64,000 bases of DNA, taken from the NCBI GenBank assembly GCA_028277185.1, contig JANQGQ010000044.1, forward strand, positions 248,001-312,000, written 5' to 3'. Below the pieces are notes generated by a model. The model saw nothing but the letters and a program-made list of their open reading frames with translations, had not been told where the DNA came from and did not search any database. Shown here piece after piece: positions 8,069-16,679 of this stretch (its first letter is position 1; each line of letters opens with the position of its first letter). Made by a program: the position numbers and the translations under genes. The stretch is from Woeseiaceae bacterium (lineage in GTDB: Bacteria; Pseudomonadota; Gammaproteobacteria; Steroidobacterales; Woeseiaceae).

Positions 8069-8962
8069 ATGGCGAATCGGCGTCAGGTTCTCGCGGGCAT
8101 AGCCGCAACCCTCGTTGTCGCGGGCAGTCGCGAGGCACGAGCCGGGTTCCGTTTCGACGTCGAGGCGCTCGAGGCTTCGGCAGGCGGGCGTATCGGCGCG
8201 GCAATCTGCGATGCGGACGGCCGCATCCTGGCCGACCATCGTGGCGACGAGCGCTTCGGCATGTGCTCGACGTTCAAGCTGCCGCTTGCCGCGCTGATCC
8301 TGAAGGCGATCGACGAGGGTACGCTGTCGGCGGAGCAGCGGATTCCGATTACGGACGACGACCTCGTTCCTTATGCCCCCGTGACGTCGAAGCACCTGGG
8401 GTCCGACGGCATGAGCGTTGTCGAACTGGCCGCCGCCGCGCAGCGCACGAGCGACAACGTCGCGGCGAATCTGTTGTTGCGTCTGCTCGGCGGACCCGAG
8501 GCCTTTACCCGCCGTTTGCGATCCCTTGGCGACGACGTGACGCGCCTCGACCGCTACGAGCCGGAGCTGAACCTCGTGGCGCCGGGGGAGCTTCGGGATA
8601 CGACGTCGCCGACCGCAATGGCCGCGACGATTGCGCGCATGCTCGACGACGCTTATCTGTCAGCCGCCGGACGACGGCAGCTCAAAACCTGGATGCTCGA
8701 AACCCGCACCGGGATGTCTCGTCTGCGCGCTGGCCTCGACGCCGAATGGAAGGTCGGCAACAAGACCGGCACGGGTATCGCCGCGATGATGCCGAACCGG
8801 ACCAACGATGTCGCCTGCGTGTGGTTCGGCGACAGACGGCGCTTCGTCATTACAGCCTACGTCGAAGCCGATGGTTACTACGAACGGATTCGCCGCGAGG
8901 ACGAGGCGGTCGTAGCACGAATCGGAGGTTTGGCTGCGCCGTCGATCGATCCGCGTGGTTGA
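8069..8962 (+). CDS. bla: Class A beta-lactamase with Tat-like signal
   Basis: 297 residues. All class A signatures are present: S-T-F-K at 67-70 (nucleophile Ser67), SDN at 128-130, EPELN with general base Glu164, and KTG at 232-234. Cys66 directly before the nucleophile is a residue seen in several carbapenem- or cephalosporin-hydrolysing class A enzymes; its usual disulfide partner is not obvious here. The N-terminus (ANRRQVLAG, then a hydrophobic stretch and AREARA-like cleavage site) resembles a twin-arginine signal. No ampR-type regulator is adjacent. It is most likely chromosomal and intrinsic; the substrate range cannot be predicted. Confidence 0.9.
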   Translation: MANRRQVLAGIAATLVVAGSREARAGFRFDVEALEASAGGRIGAAICDADGRILADHRGDERFGMCSTFKLPLAALILKAIDEGTLSAEQRIPITDDDLVPYAPVTSKHLGSDGMSVVELAAAAQRTSDNVAANLLLRLLGGPEAFTRRLRSLGDDVTRLDRYEPELNLVAPGELRDTTSPTAMAATIARMLDDAYLSAAGRRQLKTWMLETRTGMSRLRAGLDAEWKVGNKTGTGIAAMMPNRTNDVACVWFGDRRRFVITAYVEADGYYERIRREDEAVVARIGGLAAPSIDPRG

Positions 8963-9129
8963 CAGCTTGAGACTCCTCGTTTCCCGCTTACTGTCTTCGG
9001 TTTGCGTGCTCCGGCAATGGTGCGTTAGCCTCCGGGAGCAGCTCAAGTAACCACATCGACACCGGGCGGAAGCAGCGGAAGACTGAGATCGGGAACGCCG
9101 CCCGAGTCCACGGAACATTGGAGACTCAA

Positions 9130-9567
9130 GTGACCATCCAGCGCATTCTCGATTCCCGACCCGACGCGACGCCGATTTGCATTGCTCCCGATGCCGAGAT
9201 CGGCGATGCACTCGACCTGCTTGCCGAGAAGAACATCGGTGCATTGATCGTCAGCAGCGACGGCAGTGCCGTCGAAGGCATCATTTCCGAACGCGACATC
9301 GTGCGCAGCCTGCAAGTCGAGGGGCCGGACATGTACCGCAATCGCGTCAGCAACCTGATGACCGAAAAGGTCATCACCTGCGTTGCCGAGGACCGCGCGG
9401 CGTCGATCATGGCCGTGATGGTTTCGCGGCACGTCCGCCATGTGCCCGTCGTGCGGGACGACAGGATCGTCGGTATGGTCAGTATTCGTGACCTGCTGCA
9501 GCTACGCCTCGACGAGGTTCAGTCCGAGGCCGATGCGATGCGGACCTACATAGCCGGGCACGGTTAG
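9130..9567 (+). CDS. CBS-domain pair protein
   Basis: 145 residues consisting of two CBS motifs in tandem: a first repeat with APDAEIGDALDLLAEKNIGALIV...GIISERDIVR, and a second with VAEDRAASIMAVMVSRHVRHVPVV...GMVSIRDLL. Such stand-alone pairs bind adenosine nucleotides or other ligands and regulate partners. GTG at 9130 is chosen because GGAG lies six bases before it; an in-frame TTG at 9118 is less well placed. It has no obvious functional link to its neighbours. Confidence 0.88.
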   Translation: MTIQRILDSRPDATPICIAPDAEIGDALDLLAEKNIGALIVSSDGSAVEGIISERDIVRSLQVEGPDMYRNRVSNLMTEKVITCVAEDRAASIMAVMVSRHVRHVPVVRDDRIVGMVSIRDLLQLRLDEVQSEADAMRTYIAGHG

Positions 9568-9595
9568 ACGCGGCGCCGCCTGGACGATGCGTCGC

Positions 9596-9886
9596 TCAGG
9601 CGACGTGATCGAAGAACTCGAGCACCATCTCGCCGTCCAGGCATTCCATGATCGGCGGCACCAGCCGATCGTGAAACTCGGTTTCCATGTGCAGATTGAA
9701 CGCGGCCTCATCCTTGAAGCGCGCATAGACGACGTAGGTCCCGGGTTTCTCCCGGTGCTTGATGACGTCGTAGACGAACGTGTCCGGCTCGTGCTCGTGC
9801 GTGAGTTCCGAGAGCTCGGTCTGGAGTCGCTCGAAGTCGGCGGCTTTTTCCTGTTTGACGGTCAGCGTGGCGATGAATACGGTCAT
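9596..9886 (-). CDS. Antibiotic-biosynthesis-monooxygenase (ABM) fold protein
   Basis: 96 residues. MTVFIATLTVKQEKAADFERLQTEL, then an EPDTFVYDVIKH strand and KDEAAFNLHMET, are the pattern of dimeric ABM/YgiN-like alpha-beta barrels, which include cofactor-free monooxygenases. It is the last gene of the minus-strand unit with the acyl-CoA ligase and a second ABM gene, under the TetR-type site at 11944. A possible role is oxidation or sequestration of a reactive pathway intermediate. Confidence 0.82.
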   Translation of the reverse strand: MTVFIATLTVKQEKAADFERLQTELSELTHEHEPDTFVYDVIKHREKPGTYVVYARFKDEAAFNLHMETEFHDRLVPPIMECLDGEMVLEFFDHVA

Positions 9887-9924
9887 GGGGAAAGTCCTGT
9901 TGCTTGAGGTCGGTGGACGACAGG

Positions 9925-11577
9925 TCAGTCCAGCCCGAGTTCGGCGACGATTTGGTCGCGCAGTCTGAACTTCTGAATCTTCGTGGACGACTGCGGCCAC
10001 TCCGTGACCGTGCGTACGTGACGAGGTACCTTGAAGCCCGCGATCTTGCCCTTGCAGAACGCGATGAGTTCTTCCTCGGTCGCCTCGTGGCCTTCGTTGA
10101 ACTCGACGAACGCGGCCGGCACTTCCTGGAGTCGCGCGTCCGGTATGCCCACGACCTGGGCAAGCTTAACCGCTTCGTGCTTCTGCAGATGCGCTTCGAT
10201 CTCGACCGCCGCGACGTTTTCGCCGCCGACCTTGAGCATGTCCTTGATGCGGCCATGGAACATGACCTGGCCTTCCGGATCGATCGAGATCAGGTCGCCG
10301 GAGTGGAACCAGCCGTCGGCGTCGAGCGCCTCGGCGGTCTTGTCCGGAGCCTTGTAGTAGCGGTCGAACAGGCTGTAGCCGCGAATCCATGCTTCGCCGC
10401 GCTCACCAGTTGCGACGTCGTTGCCGTCCTCGCCGACCGCACGGATTTCGAGTCCCGCCAGCGGCCGGCCCAGCCGCGTGAAACGCTGCTCGCGGCTGTC
10501 GTCGAGCGCGCTGGTCGTCACCGTGCCCGCGGTTTCGGTCATGCCGAAGGTACCGACGTACACGGTGTCGGGCATCGCCTTTTCCATCGTCTCGCCGACG
10601 ACGGTCGGCTGCACGGCAAAATTCGCGTTCATCAGGCGGATTTTCGACAGGTCCGCCTTCTCGAAGTCTTCGTGATTGATCAGGTCGCCCATGATCGTCC
10701 AGAAGCACGGGTAGGTGCAGGTGACGTTCTCGGCTTCGAGCATCCGGAGCGCTTCGCCGGCTTTGAAGTGCGGCGTCGTGACGTAAGTGCTGCCGCGCGC
10801 GGTCGATGCCGCCAGCGGCAGGATCGCGGCGATGTGGAACATCGGCAGGGGCGACCAGAAGCTGTCGCTGGCGCCGAGTGCGTAGCGATTTGCCAACGCC
10901 ATACTGTTTCGCACCATGGCTTCGTGGCTGATCATGCAGCCTTTAGGATTGGCCGTCGTACCCGAGGTATAGAGGATCAGACAGGTACCGCCGAGCCGGG
11001 TCTGCAGGCGGCGCAGGTGCACTTCGTCCTCGTCGGTGTTCGCGGCCATCGCGTCGAACGCCGCCCCGGTCAGCGTGCCGTCGGCCTCGGTGTCGCCGAA
11101 CACGACGACATTGCGCAGCTTCGGCGCGGCGGTCAGCGCAAGCTGCGTCGGGTCGTCGGCCTTCTTAAGCTCCGGAAGGGCGGCGTGCAGCCGCTCGACG
11201 AAGTTGACAGCGTCGTCAAACTCATCCGTCGTTAGCACGGTCACGAGATCTGCATTGTCAATGACGTATGCCAGTTCGGGCGGCATGTAGCGGGCGTTGA
11301 TCGGGACCGTGACGGCGCCGAGCATCGCTATCCCGAACATCGTCTCGACGAAGTCCATGCTGGTCGGTAACAGCAGGCCGACATGGTCGCCGGGTTCGAC
11401 GCCGAGTGCGCGGAGCACCCGGGCCCTGTGTATGGCCCGCTCCGCCAGCTCGCGGTAGGTGATGCGCTTGTCGGGCAACACAACGGCCGCGGTGTCCGGG
11501 TAGCGGTCGGCTGCGATCAGCAGCAGATCGCCCAGCGTGGTTGCCTGGATACGGACCTTCGACAGATCGACGCTCAC
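9925..11577 (-). CDS. Acyl-CoA ligase (AMP-forming, class I adenylate-forming)
   Basis: 550 residues. The P-loop LILYTSGTTANPKGCMISHE, the FGMTETAG motif, GWFHSGDLISIDPEG and the hinge GRIKDMLKVGGENV are all intact. The C-terminal catalytic Lys lies in SSTKIQKF. It activates a carboxylic acid to its CoA thioester, probably an entry or mid-pathway step for the catabolic cluster. The start is GTG at 11577, 15 bases after the upstream ABM stop. The substrate is not inferable; the family spans fatty, cyclohexane-carboxylic and steroid-type acids. Confidence 0.9.
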   Translation of the reverse strand: MSVDLSKVRIQATTLGDLLLIAADRYPDTAAVVLPDKRITYRELAERAIHRARVLRALGVEPGDHVGLLLPTSMDFVETMFGIAMLGAVTVPINARYMPPELAYVIDNADLVTVLTTDEFDDAVNFVERLHAALPELKKADDPTQLALTAAPKLRNVVVFGDTEADGTLTGAAFDAMAANTDEDEVHLRRLQTRLGGTCLILYTSGTTANPKGCMISHEAMVRNSMALANRYALGASDSFWSPLPMFHIAAILPLAASTARGSTYVTTPHFKAGEALRMLEAENVTCTYPCFWTIMGDLINHEDFEKADLSKIRLMNANFAVQPTVVGETMEKAMPDTVYVGTFGMTETAGTVTTSALDDSREQRFTRLGRPLAGLEIRAVGEDGNDVATGERGEAWIRGYSLFDRYYKAPDKTAEALDADGWFHSGDLISIDPEGQVMFHGRIKDMLKVGGENVAAVEIEAHLQKHEAVKLAQVVGIPDARLQEVPAAFVEFNEGHEATEEELIAFCKGKIAGFKVPRHVRTVTEWPQSSTKIQKFRLRDQIVAELGLD

Positions 11578-11592
11578 GCGCTCAAGCCCTGA

Positions 11593-11883
11593 TCAGTCGA
11601 GGGGATCGAGATACGTGCGGACGTAAGTACCGTCCAGGCAGTCGATGAGATCCGGCGCGAGCTCGGCGAAGTACGGCGTGTTCTGATGAGCCTGCTCGGC
11701 TTCTTCCGACGAGAACTGCTCGTAGACGGCGTAGCCGCGCTCCTCGTCGCGAAGCTTGTAGAATTCGTAGGCTAGTGTGTCGGGTTCGTTCGCGCGGACT
11801 TTTTCGGTCAGAGCTTTCGCGAGGCGCACGAAGTCGTCTTCCCGGCCTTCTTTGACCTTCATCTTTGCGAGAAACGTCATCAT
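11593..11883 (-). CDS. ABM fold protein (second copy)
   Basis: 96 residues with the same architecture as the ABM protein at 9596: MMTFLAKMKVKEGREDDFVRLAKAL, EPDTLAYEFYKLRDE and an ASP-rich end with DLIDCLDGTYVRTYLDPLD. It starts at the first ATG of an ATGATG pair after a GGGAGGGG ribosome binding site; the longer ORF to 11949 would begin in the operator. It is the first gene of the unit that continues with the acyl-CoA ligase and ABM genes. Confidence 0.82.
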   Translation of the reverse strand: MMTFLAKMKVKEGREDDFVRLAKALTEKVRANEPDTLAYEFYKLRDEERGYAVYEQFSSEEAEQAHQNTPYFAELAPDLIDCLDGTYVRTYLDPLD

Positions 11884-11943
11884 GGCCAAGCCCCTCCCTT
11901 TCTCAATGGCCGCATTCGCATGGTAGCATCGGCCGCCAAAAAT

Positions 11944-11961
11944 AAACAAGCATGACTGTTT
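11944..11961. promoter_or_regulatory. TetR-type operator, site A
   Basis: AAACAAGCATGACTGTTT differs at two positions from the perfect palindrome found at sites C and F. It lies between the divergent ABM/ligase operon and the Rieske ferredoxin gene and could control both. T-tract and TATA sequence flank it on the right as at the other sites. Confidence 0.65.
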
Positions 11962-11998
11962 TTTTATACGCTGCTGCGCCGCAGCCGAGGATTGAGCA

Positions 11999-12334
11999 TT
12001 GAGCGAAACGAATCACGTCGATCTTGCGGGACTGGACGAGTTACCGGCCAAGGGGTTCATCGTGCGCAGCCACGGCGAGGTGCAGGTCGTGCTCGCGAAG
12101 TACAAAGACGAAGTGTATGCGGTCGAGAATCTTTGCTCGCATGCTTTCGCCCGCTTCGACGATGGGCGGCTACGCGGTCCGCGGCTGATGTGCCCGCTGC
12201 ACGGGGCGTGTTTCGACATTCGTGACGGCAGGGCGCTTGGCCGGCCGGCGACGGCGCCGATTCGGAGTTTTCCCGTGCGCGTCGACGCTGGCCGGGTGCT
12301 CGTCGCGGTCGGCGAACCGCTCACACCGGCATAG
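11999..12334 (+). CDS. Rieske [2Fe-2S] ferredoxin
   Basis: 111 residues. The two cluster-binding motifs are C-S-H (NLCSHAF) and C-P-L-H (LMCPLHGACFD), the spacing used by soluble Rieske ferredoxins of ring-hydroxylating oxygenases. It likely delivers electrons to one or more of the three oxygenase alpha subunits in the cluster. The start is TTG at 11999 with GAGG eight bases before it; no ATG is available upstream in frame. The gene stands alone downstream of operator site A. Confidence 0.9.
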   Translation: MSETNHVDLAGLDELPAKGFIVRSHGEVQVVLAKYKDEVYAVENLCSHAFARFDDGRLRGPRLMCPLHGACFDIRDGRALGRPATAPIRSFPVRVDAGRVLVAVGEPLTPA

Positions 12335-12350
12335 ATACCAACGAGGGCCC

Positions 12351-12863
12351 TCAGCCGCGAATCGGGTCTTTGCCGTCCCAGTTCCTCGCGGCATCCTTCA
12401 TGTAGTCGAACGCCTTCAACATGCCGGCGTCGGTTTCGACGATCTCGAGCATCGAGCCGTTGTGCAGCACCGTGTCGACGTAGGCGAAGCGCTGTCCGGC
12501 GGTCGTGACGCCGTCCTGCACGATCTTTTCGCGCAGCGCGTTGTCGTCGAGCGCACGATCGAGATCGTCGGTCAACGCGCCGACGTGCTGCAGACCCGGG
12601 GCGTTGCCCCGAAGGAAATCCTTATAAATGGACTCGGCGTCGTCGTGCTGCTGGACGAGTTCGATCTGCAGCGCCCCGGCGTAGGCGATCGCGACGCTCA
12701 TGTCGATCGACGTGGGCTTGCCCCGGTAGCGGAGCTCGGAGAACGCGACGTGTTCGACGACGAAAAACGGCCCGACACCGAGCTTTTCGGCCCAGTGCAG
12801 CGCGGCTTCGCGCCAGTCAGGCACGACGAAGCCGTTCTGCATGATGGGACCGACGGCGTGCAT
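12351..12863 (-). CDS. VOC/glyoxalase-fold protein
   Basis: 170 residues resembling vicinal-oxygen-chelate proteins: IMQNGFVVPDWREAALHWAEKLGVGPFFVVEH at the start, and GLQHVGALTDDLDRAL with the second-half metal-ligand-type His. Members act as epimerases, isomerases or dioxygenases on CoA esters or catechols. It follows the acyl-CoA dehydrogenase gene by 13 bases. ATG at 12863 is chosen because AGGA precedes it; the longer ORF reads back into the dehydrogenase. Confidence 0.8.
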   Translation of the reverse strand: MHAVGPIMQNGFVVPDWREAALHWAEKLGVGPFFVVEHVAFSELRYRGKPTSIDMSVAIAYAGALQIELVQQHDDAESIYKDFLRGNAPGLQHVGALTDDLDRALDDNALREKIVQDGVTTAGQRFAYVDTVLHNGSMLEIVETDAGMLKAFDYMKDAARNWDGKDPIRG

Positions 12864-12876
12864 CCAGTGTCCTGTT

Positions 12877-14040
12877 CTAGCCTGCGCGCTGGTTGAAGCG
12901 CCGCCCGACCAGCGCCGAGGCGATGTTGATCTTCTGGATGTCGATAGAGCCGCCGGCAATGCCCCAGCCCCAGCCATCGCGCATCCGGCGCTCCATCGGG
13001 TATTCCTTCGAGTAACCGTAGCCTCCGAGGAGCTGCACGGCGGTACCCGTTACGCTGCGGGCGATCTCGTTGGCGAAACACTTGGCTACTGACGAGTCGA
13101 GCATCGAGGGCATGCCTTGCTGTGCGTTGCTGGCGGCGCGATAGATCAACAGGCGCGCGGCCTCCACCTGCATCTGCATTTCCGCAAGTTTGAGCTGCAC
13201 GGCCTGAAAGTCGACGATCGGTTTGCCGAACTGCTTGCGCTCCTGCACGTAGTCGATCGCGTCTTCGAGGGCGCCGCTGGCCTGCGCGAGCGCCATCGTC
13301 GCGTTGCCGCAGCGCTCCAGGTCGAACGCCGTCATGAGTTTCTTGAAACCGCCGGCCGGCAGGACGACGTTCTTCTCCGGCACCGCGACGTTGTCGAAGT
13401 AGATGTCGGAGGAGGGCACGCCGCGAAAGCCCATGAGGCTCTCCTGTTCGCCGAACGACAGCCCGGGCGTTCCCTTCTCGACGTACACCGCGCCGATCCC
13501 TTTGGCGCCGGGCTCGTCCGACAGCCGCGTGTAGACGAGATACCCGTCGGCGTGGCCGCCACCCGAACACCAGCGCTTGCTGCCGTTGATGACGCACTGG
13601 CCGTCGCCGATCACGCCGCGGGTCGTGAGATCCGTCAGCGCCGAGCCGGCGTTCGGTTCGGACATTGCGATCGCGACGACCGCGTCGCCGCGACAGACGG
13701 CCGGCACGACGTCGTTGCGTAGATCGTCGCTGCCGAAGCGCTCGATGGCCCGAACCGGGCCGACGCAGGACTCGAAGATCGGAAAGGCGACGGCAGCCGA
13801 GATCTTGGCGACTTCCTCGACGACGATCAGCGCTTCGAGGTTGCCGAGCCCGAGGCCACCGAATTCCTCGGGTATGTTGACGCCGAGGAACCCCATCCCG
13901 GCGAATTCGCGGATCAACTCCTGGCTCGGCGGTTCGCCGGTCTTTTCTATGTTCTCGGCAATTGCCGGCAGCTTGTCCCGGGCATAGCGGCGGACGCTAT
14001 CCCTGAGTTCGAGCTGCTCGGGTGTCAGTTGAAAGTCCAT
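12877..14040 (-). CDS. Acyl-CoA dehydrogenase
   Basis: 387 residues, normal length. Start MDFQLTPEQLELRDSVRRYARDKL and the FAD-contacting AIAMSEPNAGSALTDLTT are typical. The family's usual catalytic Glu sits in a YEGT-type loop near the C-terminus; here that loop reads GWGIAGGSIDIQKI, with no Glu, so the base must come from elsewhere, as in other subgroups with an IAGG loop. It introduces a 2,3-double bond into a CoA ester in the cluster. It is divergent from the CoA-transferase gene, with operator site B between. ATG at 14040. Confidence 0.9.
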   Translation of the reverse strand: MDFQLTPEQLELRDSVRRYARDKLPAIAENIEKTGEPPSQELIREFAGMGFLGVNIPEEFGGLGLGNLEALIVVEEVAKISAAVAFPIFESCVGPVRAIERFGSDDLRNDVVPAVCRGDAVVAIAMSEPNAGSALTDLTTRGVIGDGQCVINGSKRWCSGGGHADGYLVYTRLSDEPGAKGIGAVYVEKGTPGLSFGEQESLMGFRGVPSSDIYFDNVAVPEKNVVLPAGGFKKLMTAFDLERCGNATMALAQASGALEDAIDYVQERKQFGKPIVDFQAVQLKLAEMQMQVEAARLLIYRAASNAQQGMPSMLDSSVAKCFANEIARSVTGTAVQLLGGYGYSKEYPMERRMRDGWGWGIAGGSIDIQKINIASALVGRRFNQRAG

Positions 14041-14131
14041 GGAAGTCCCACTCAAATCCCGCGACCAAACACCGCGACGCCTTTGTCGCACATGGAAGCT
14101 TACGCATATACTAGACTCAGAGCATTAAAAA

Positions 14132-14149
14132 AAACAGTCTGGACTGTTT
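14132..14149. promoter_or_regulatory. TetR-type operator, site B
   Basis: AAACAGTCTGGACTGTTT, a palindrome that differs from the consensus only in the central two bases. It lies between the divergent acyl-CoA dehydrogenase and CaiB-type genes. A TAGTAT/GTATAT -10-like sequence for the leftward gene is at 14106-14113. Confidence 0.75.
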
Positions 14150-14167
14150 TTTTGTTTCGGAGCCAGC

Positions 14168-15352
14168 ATGTCGCCCATTCTCGACGGAGTCCGCGTACTC
14201 GACTTCGGCCGCTATGTCGCCGGACCCTACTGCGCCACGCTGCTGGGCTACCTCGGTGCCGACGTGATTCGGGTCGAGCGCCCGGGCGGCGGCGAAGACC
14301 GCTACATCGCGCCGCTCGGCGACGATGCCGGCGGCAGCGTGATCATGCAGACCGGCTGCAATAAGCGGAGTCTGACGCTCAATCTGCGCGCAGCCGGAAG
14401 CCGCGAAATCGTCGACCGGCTTCTGGAAACGGCCGACGTCGTGGTCGCGAACCTGCCGCCGGCGGCGCTGGACCGGCTGGGACTCGGCTACGAGCGCATC
14501 GCCGGCATCAATCCCCGGATCGTCCTGACGTCGCTCACCGCGTTCGGTCCCGAGGGTCCGTTTGCCGAGCGCGGCGGTTTCGACGGCGTCGGTCAGGCCA
14601 TGTCGGGTGCGATGTTCATGACCGGCACGCCGGGTCGGCCGGTCAAGGCGGCGGCGCCCTACGTCGACTTTTCGACGGCGGTCCTCGCCGCGTTCGGAAC
14701 GGTCGCGGCGCTCTATGAACGGGAGCGTTCAGGCCGCGGCCAGCAGGTCGAAGGGTCCTTGCTCGGCACGGCGCTTGCCGTGTTCAACTCGCATCTGATC
14801 GAGGAGGGCGGCCTCGGCCTCGGGCGCATGCCGACGGGAAACCGTGTGCAGACGTCCGGACCGTCCGACGTGTTTGCCTGTCGGGACGGTCATATCCTCG
14901 TGCACGTCGTCGGCAACGGTCTGTTCCGCCGGATCGCCGCCGTCATAGGCGCCGACGACTGGCCCGACGACCCGGATCTCGCCACCGATATCCAGCGGGG
15001 CAACGCGCGCGATCGCCTGTGCGAGCGCGTTCAGGCATGGTGCGATACGCAGACCGTCGATACGGCGCTTGCCTCGCTTGCCGATGCGGGCGTACCGGCC
15101 GGCCCGGTTCTGTCGATCGCCGAGGCGCTTGCACACCCGCAGGCCGGCGCCCTCGGGGCGCTAAGACCCGTCGGGTATCCCGGCCGTGAGGGCAGCGCGC
15201 CAGTCGCCGACCTTCCACTGCGCTTTTCCCGGACACCGGGCGGCATCGACACGCCGCCGCCCGCCCCGGGGGAGCATAATCGGGAGATCCTCGAGGCTGC
15301 GGGCTACGACGCCGCGGCCATCGCAGGCTTCGAGCGCGACGGCGTGATCTGA
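14168..15352 (+). CDS. CaiB/BaiF-type (class III) CoA transferase
   Basis: 394 residues. LDGVRVLDFGRYVAGPYCATLLGYLGADVIRVE is the family opening, and the catalytic Asp is Asp139 in GGFDGVGQAMSG. It moves CoA between carboxylic acids, probably loading a pathway acid from an acyl-CoA end product. It is alone on its strand until the next operator site, so it is probably a monocistronic target of site B. Confidence 0.92.
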   Translation: MSPILDGVRVLDFGRYVAGPYCATLLGYLGADVIRVERPGGGEDRYIAPLGDDAGGSVIMQTGCNKRSLTLNLRAAGSREIVDRLLETADVVVANLPPAALDRLGLGYERIAGINPRIVLTSLTAFGPEGPFAERGGFDGVGQAMSGAMFMTGTPGRPVKAAAPYVDFSTAVLAAFGTVAALYERERSGRGQQVEGSLLGTALAVFNSHLIEEGGLGLGRMPTGNRVQTSGPSDVFACRDGHILVHVVGNGLFRRIAAVIGADDWPDDPDLATDIQRGNARDRLCERVQAWCDTQTVDTALASLADAGVPAGPVLSIAEALAHPQAGALGALRPVGYPGREGSAPVADLPLRFSRTPGGIDTPPPAPGEHNREILEAAGYDAAAIAGFERDGVI

Positions 15353-15386
15353 GGCGCTGAGCGAATGAGAATCAGTCGATAAAAAA

Positions 15387-15430
15387 AAACAGTCATGACT
15401 GTTTCTTTTATACCGGCGGCTGTCTATACT
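15387..15430 (+). promoter_or_regulatory. TetR-type operator, site C, with promoter
   Basis: A perfect 18-base palindrome AAACAGTCATGACTGTTT (15387-15404) is followed after exactly 20 bases by TATACT (15425-15430). The -35 hexamer would be TTTCTT, overlapping the right edge of the palindrome, so a bound repressor would block RNA polymerase. It drives the first Rieske oxygenase operon. Confidence 0.8.
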
Positions 15431-15461
15431 GCATGTGGCTTCGAAGAACCAGGCACTGGCA

Positions 15462-16679
15462 ATGGATGCGGCATTCATAGAGCGGGTCAAGGCGAATGTA
15501 GACTACCAGCGCGAGCGCAAGGCGCCGCCGGACGGTTTCCCGTCGTTTCCGCCGATCCCTGGCGGCCGCTACATCGATCCCGGATTTCTCGCGCTCGAAG
15601 ACGCCGCGCTCTGGAAGCGCGCCTGGCTGTACGCCTGCCACATCGACGAGCTGCCTGAACAGGGGAGCTACATCCTCTTCAAGAAGACCGGTTCGCCGGT
15701 CCTGATCGTTCGGGGTAAGGACGATCGGGTGCGCGCGTTCTACAACACCTGCCGGCACCGTGGCGGTCCGCTGGTCAAAGAGGCCGCAGGCAAGTCGCGG
15801 GGCGGCTTCGTTTGCGGCTATCACGGGTGGACTTACGATCTCGAAGGCAAGCTCGTCAATCTGCGCGACCGGCGCGACTTCGTCGATCTCGATTTCGACT
15901 GTCACGGTCTGGTCGGCGTGCGCTGCGAGCGTCTGGGTAACTGGGTTTTCATCAACGAGGATCCCGATGCCGAGGCGCTGCTCGAGCATCTCGGCCCGAT
16001 TCCTGCGCACTGGCAGCAGTTCGATCTCGAGACAATCCGCCACGTCGATTCGCGCAGCTACGACGTTGCGTGCAACGTCAAGGTTCTGCTCGATGCCTTC
16101 CTCGAGGTGTATCACCTGAAGTCGATCCACAAGGACACCGTGGACCGGTTTCTCGACCATCGCGGCACGGACATCGTTCTCTGGCCGAACGGACACTCGC
16201 TCATGATCACGCCGAACCGGCGCGACGGCTGGGTGGATCCCGGGACGATCGGCATGGCCGAGTTCCCGTCGGTAACCGAGTTGCCGCAGCGCTTCAATCT
16301 GTCCTACAACCTGTATCCCAATCTGGTCACGCCCGTCGCCCCGACCGGGCTGCCGTTTCTGGTGTTCTGGCCGGTGTCGGCCAATTCGATGCGCATCGAA
16401 TGCCACTGGTTCGCGCCGGACTGGGGCGACGGCGAGCGCGATCCGCTGTGGGAAACGCGCATCGACAACTTCGAGCGCATTCTCTACGAGGACACGCAGT
16501 TCGCGCCGCAGATTCAGGAGTCCGTCGAATCGCCGGGCTTCAAGGGCATCTCGCTCAACTATCAGGAACGGCGCATCTACCACTGGCACGAGGAACTGGA
16601 TCGCCGTATCGGCGAGGATGCGATCGATCCGGCCTATCGTGTGACACCGCGGCTCGACGGATTCGTGGAATCGGCGTGA
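15462..16679 (+). CDS. Rieske non-haem iron oxygenase, alpha subunit 1
   Basis: 405 residues from ATG 15462. The Rieske cluster ligands are C97-R-H99 (CRHRG) and C118-G-Y-H121 (CGYHGW). The mononuclear iron site is in DAFLEVYHLKSIH (His218, His223). A GTG at 15435 would add nine residues but lies at or before the predicted transcription start, so the ATG is preferred. It hydroxylates a cyclic or aliphatic substrate using electrons from a ferredoxin. No beta subunit or reductase gene is adjacent. It overlaps the next gene by four bases (GTGA). Confidence 0.9.
   Translation: MDAAFIERVKANVDYQRERKAPPDGFPSFPPIPGGRYIDPGFLALEDAALWKRAWLYACHIDELPEQGSYILFKKTGSPVLIVRGKDDRVRAFYNTCRHRGGPLVKEAAGKSRGGFVCGYHGWTYDLEGKLVNLRDRRDFVDLDFDCHGLVGVRCERLGNWVFINEDPDAEALLEHLGPIPAHWQQFDLETIRHVDSRSYDVACNVKVLLDAFLEVYHLKSIHKDTVDRFLDHRGTDIVLWPNGHSLMITPNRRDGWVDPGTIGMAEFPSVTELPQRFNLSYNLYPNLVTPVAPTGLPFLVFWPVSANSMRIECHWFAPDWGDGERDPLWETRIDNFERILYEDTQFAPQIQESVESPGFKGISLNYQERRIYHWHEELDRRIGEDAIDPAYRVTPRLDGFVESA

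Noticed and set aside
9904-11235. 443-codon plus-strand frame
   Set aside because: Antisense shadow of the acyl-CoA ligase; no domain and no ribosome binding site.
16070-16675. Upstream extension of the HMG-CoA-synthase-like frame
   Set aside because: It lies within the oxygenase gene in another frame, and the homology begins at GTG 16676.
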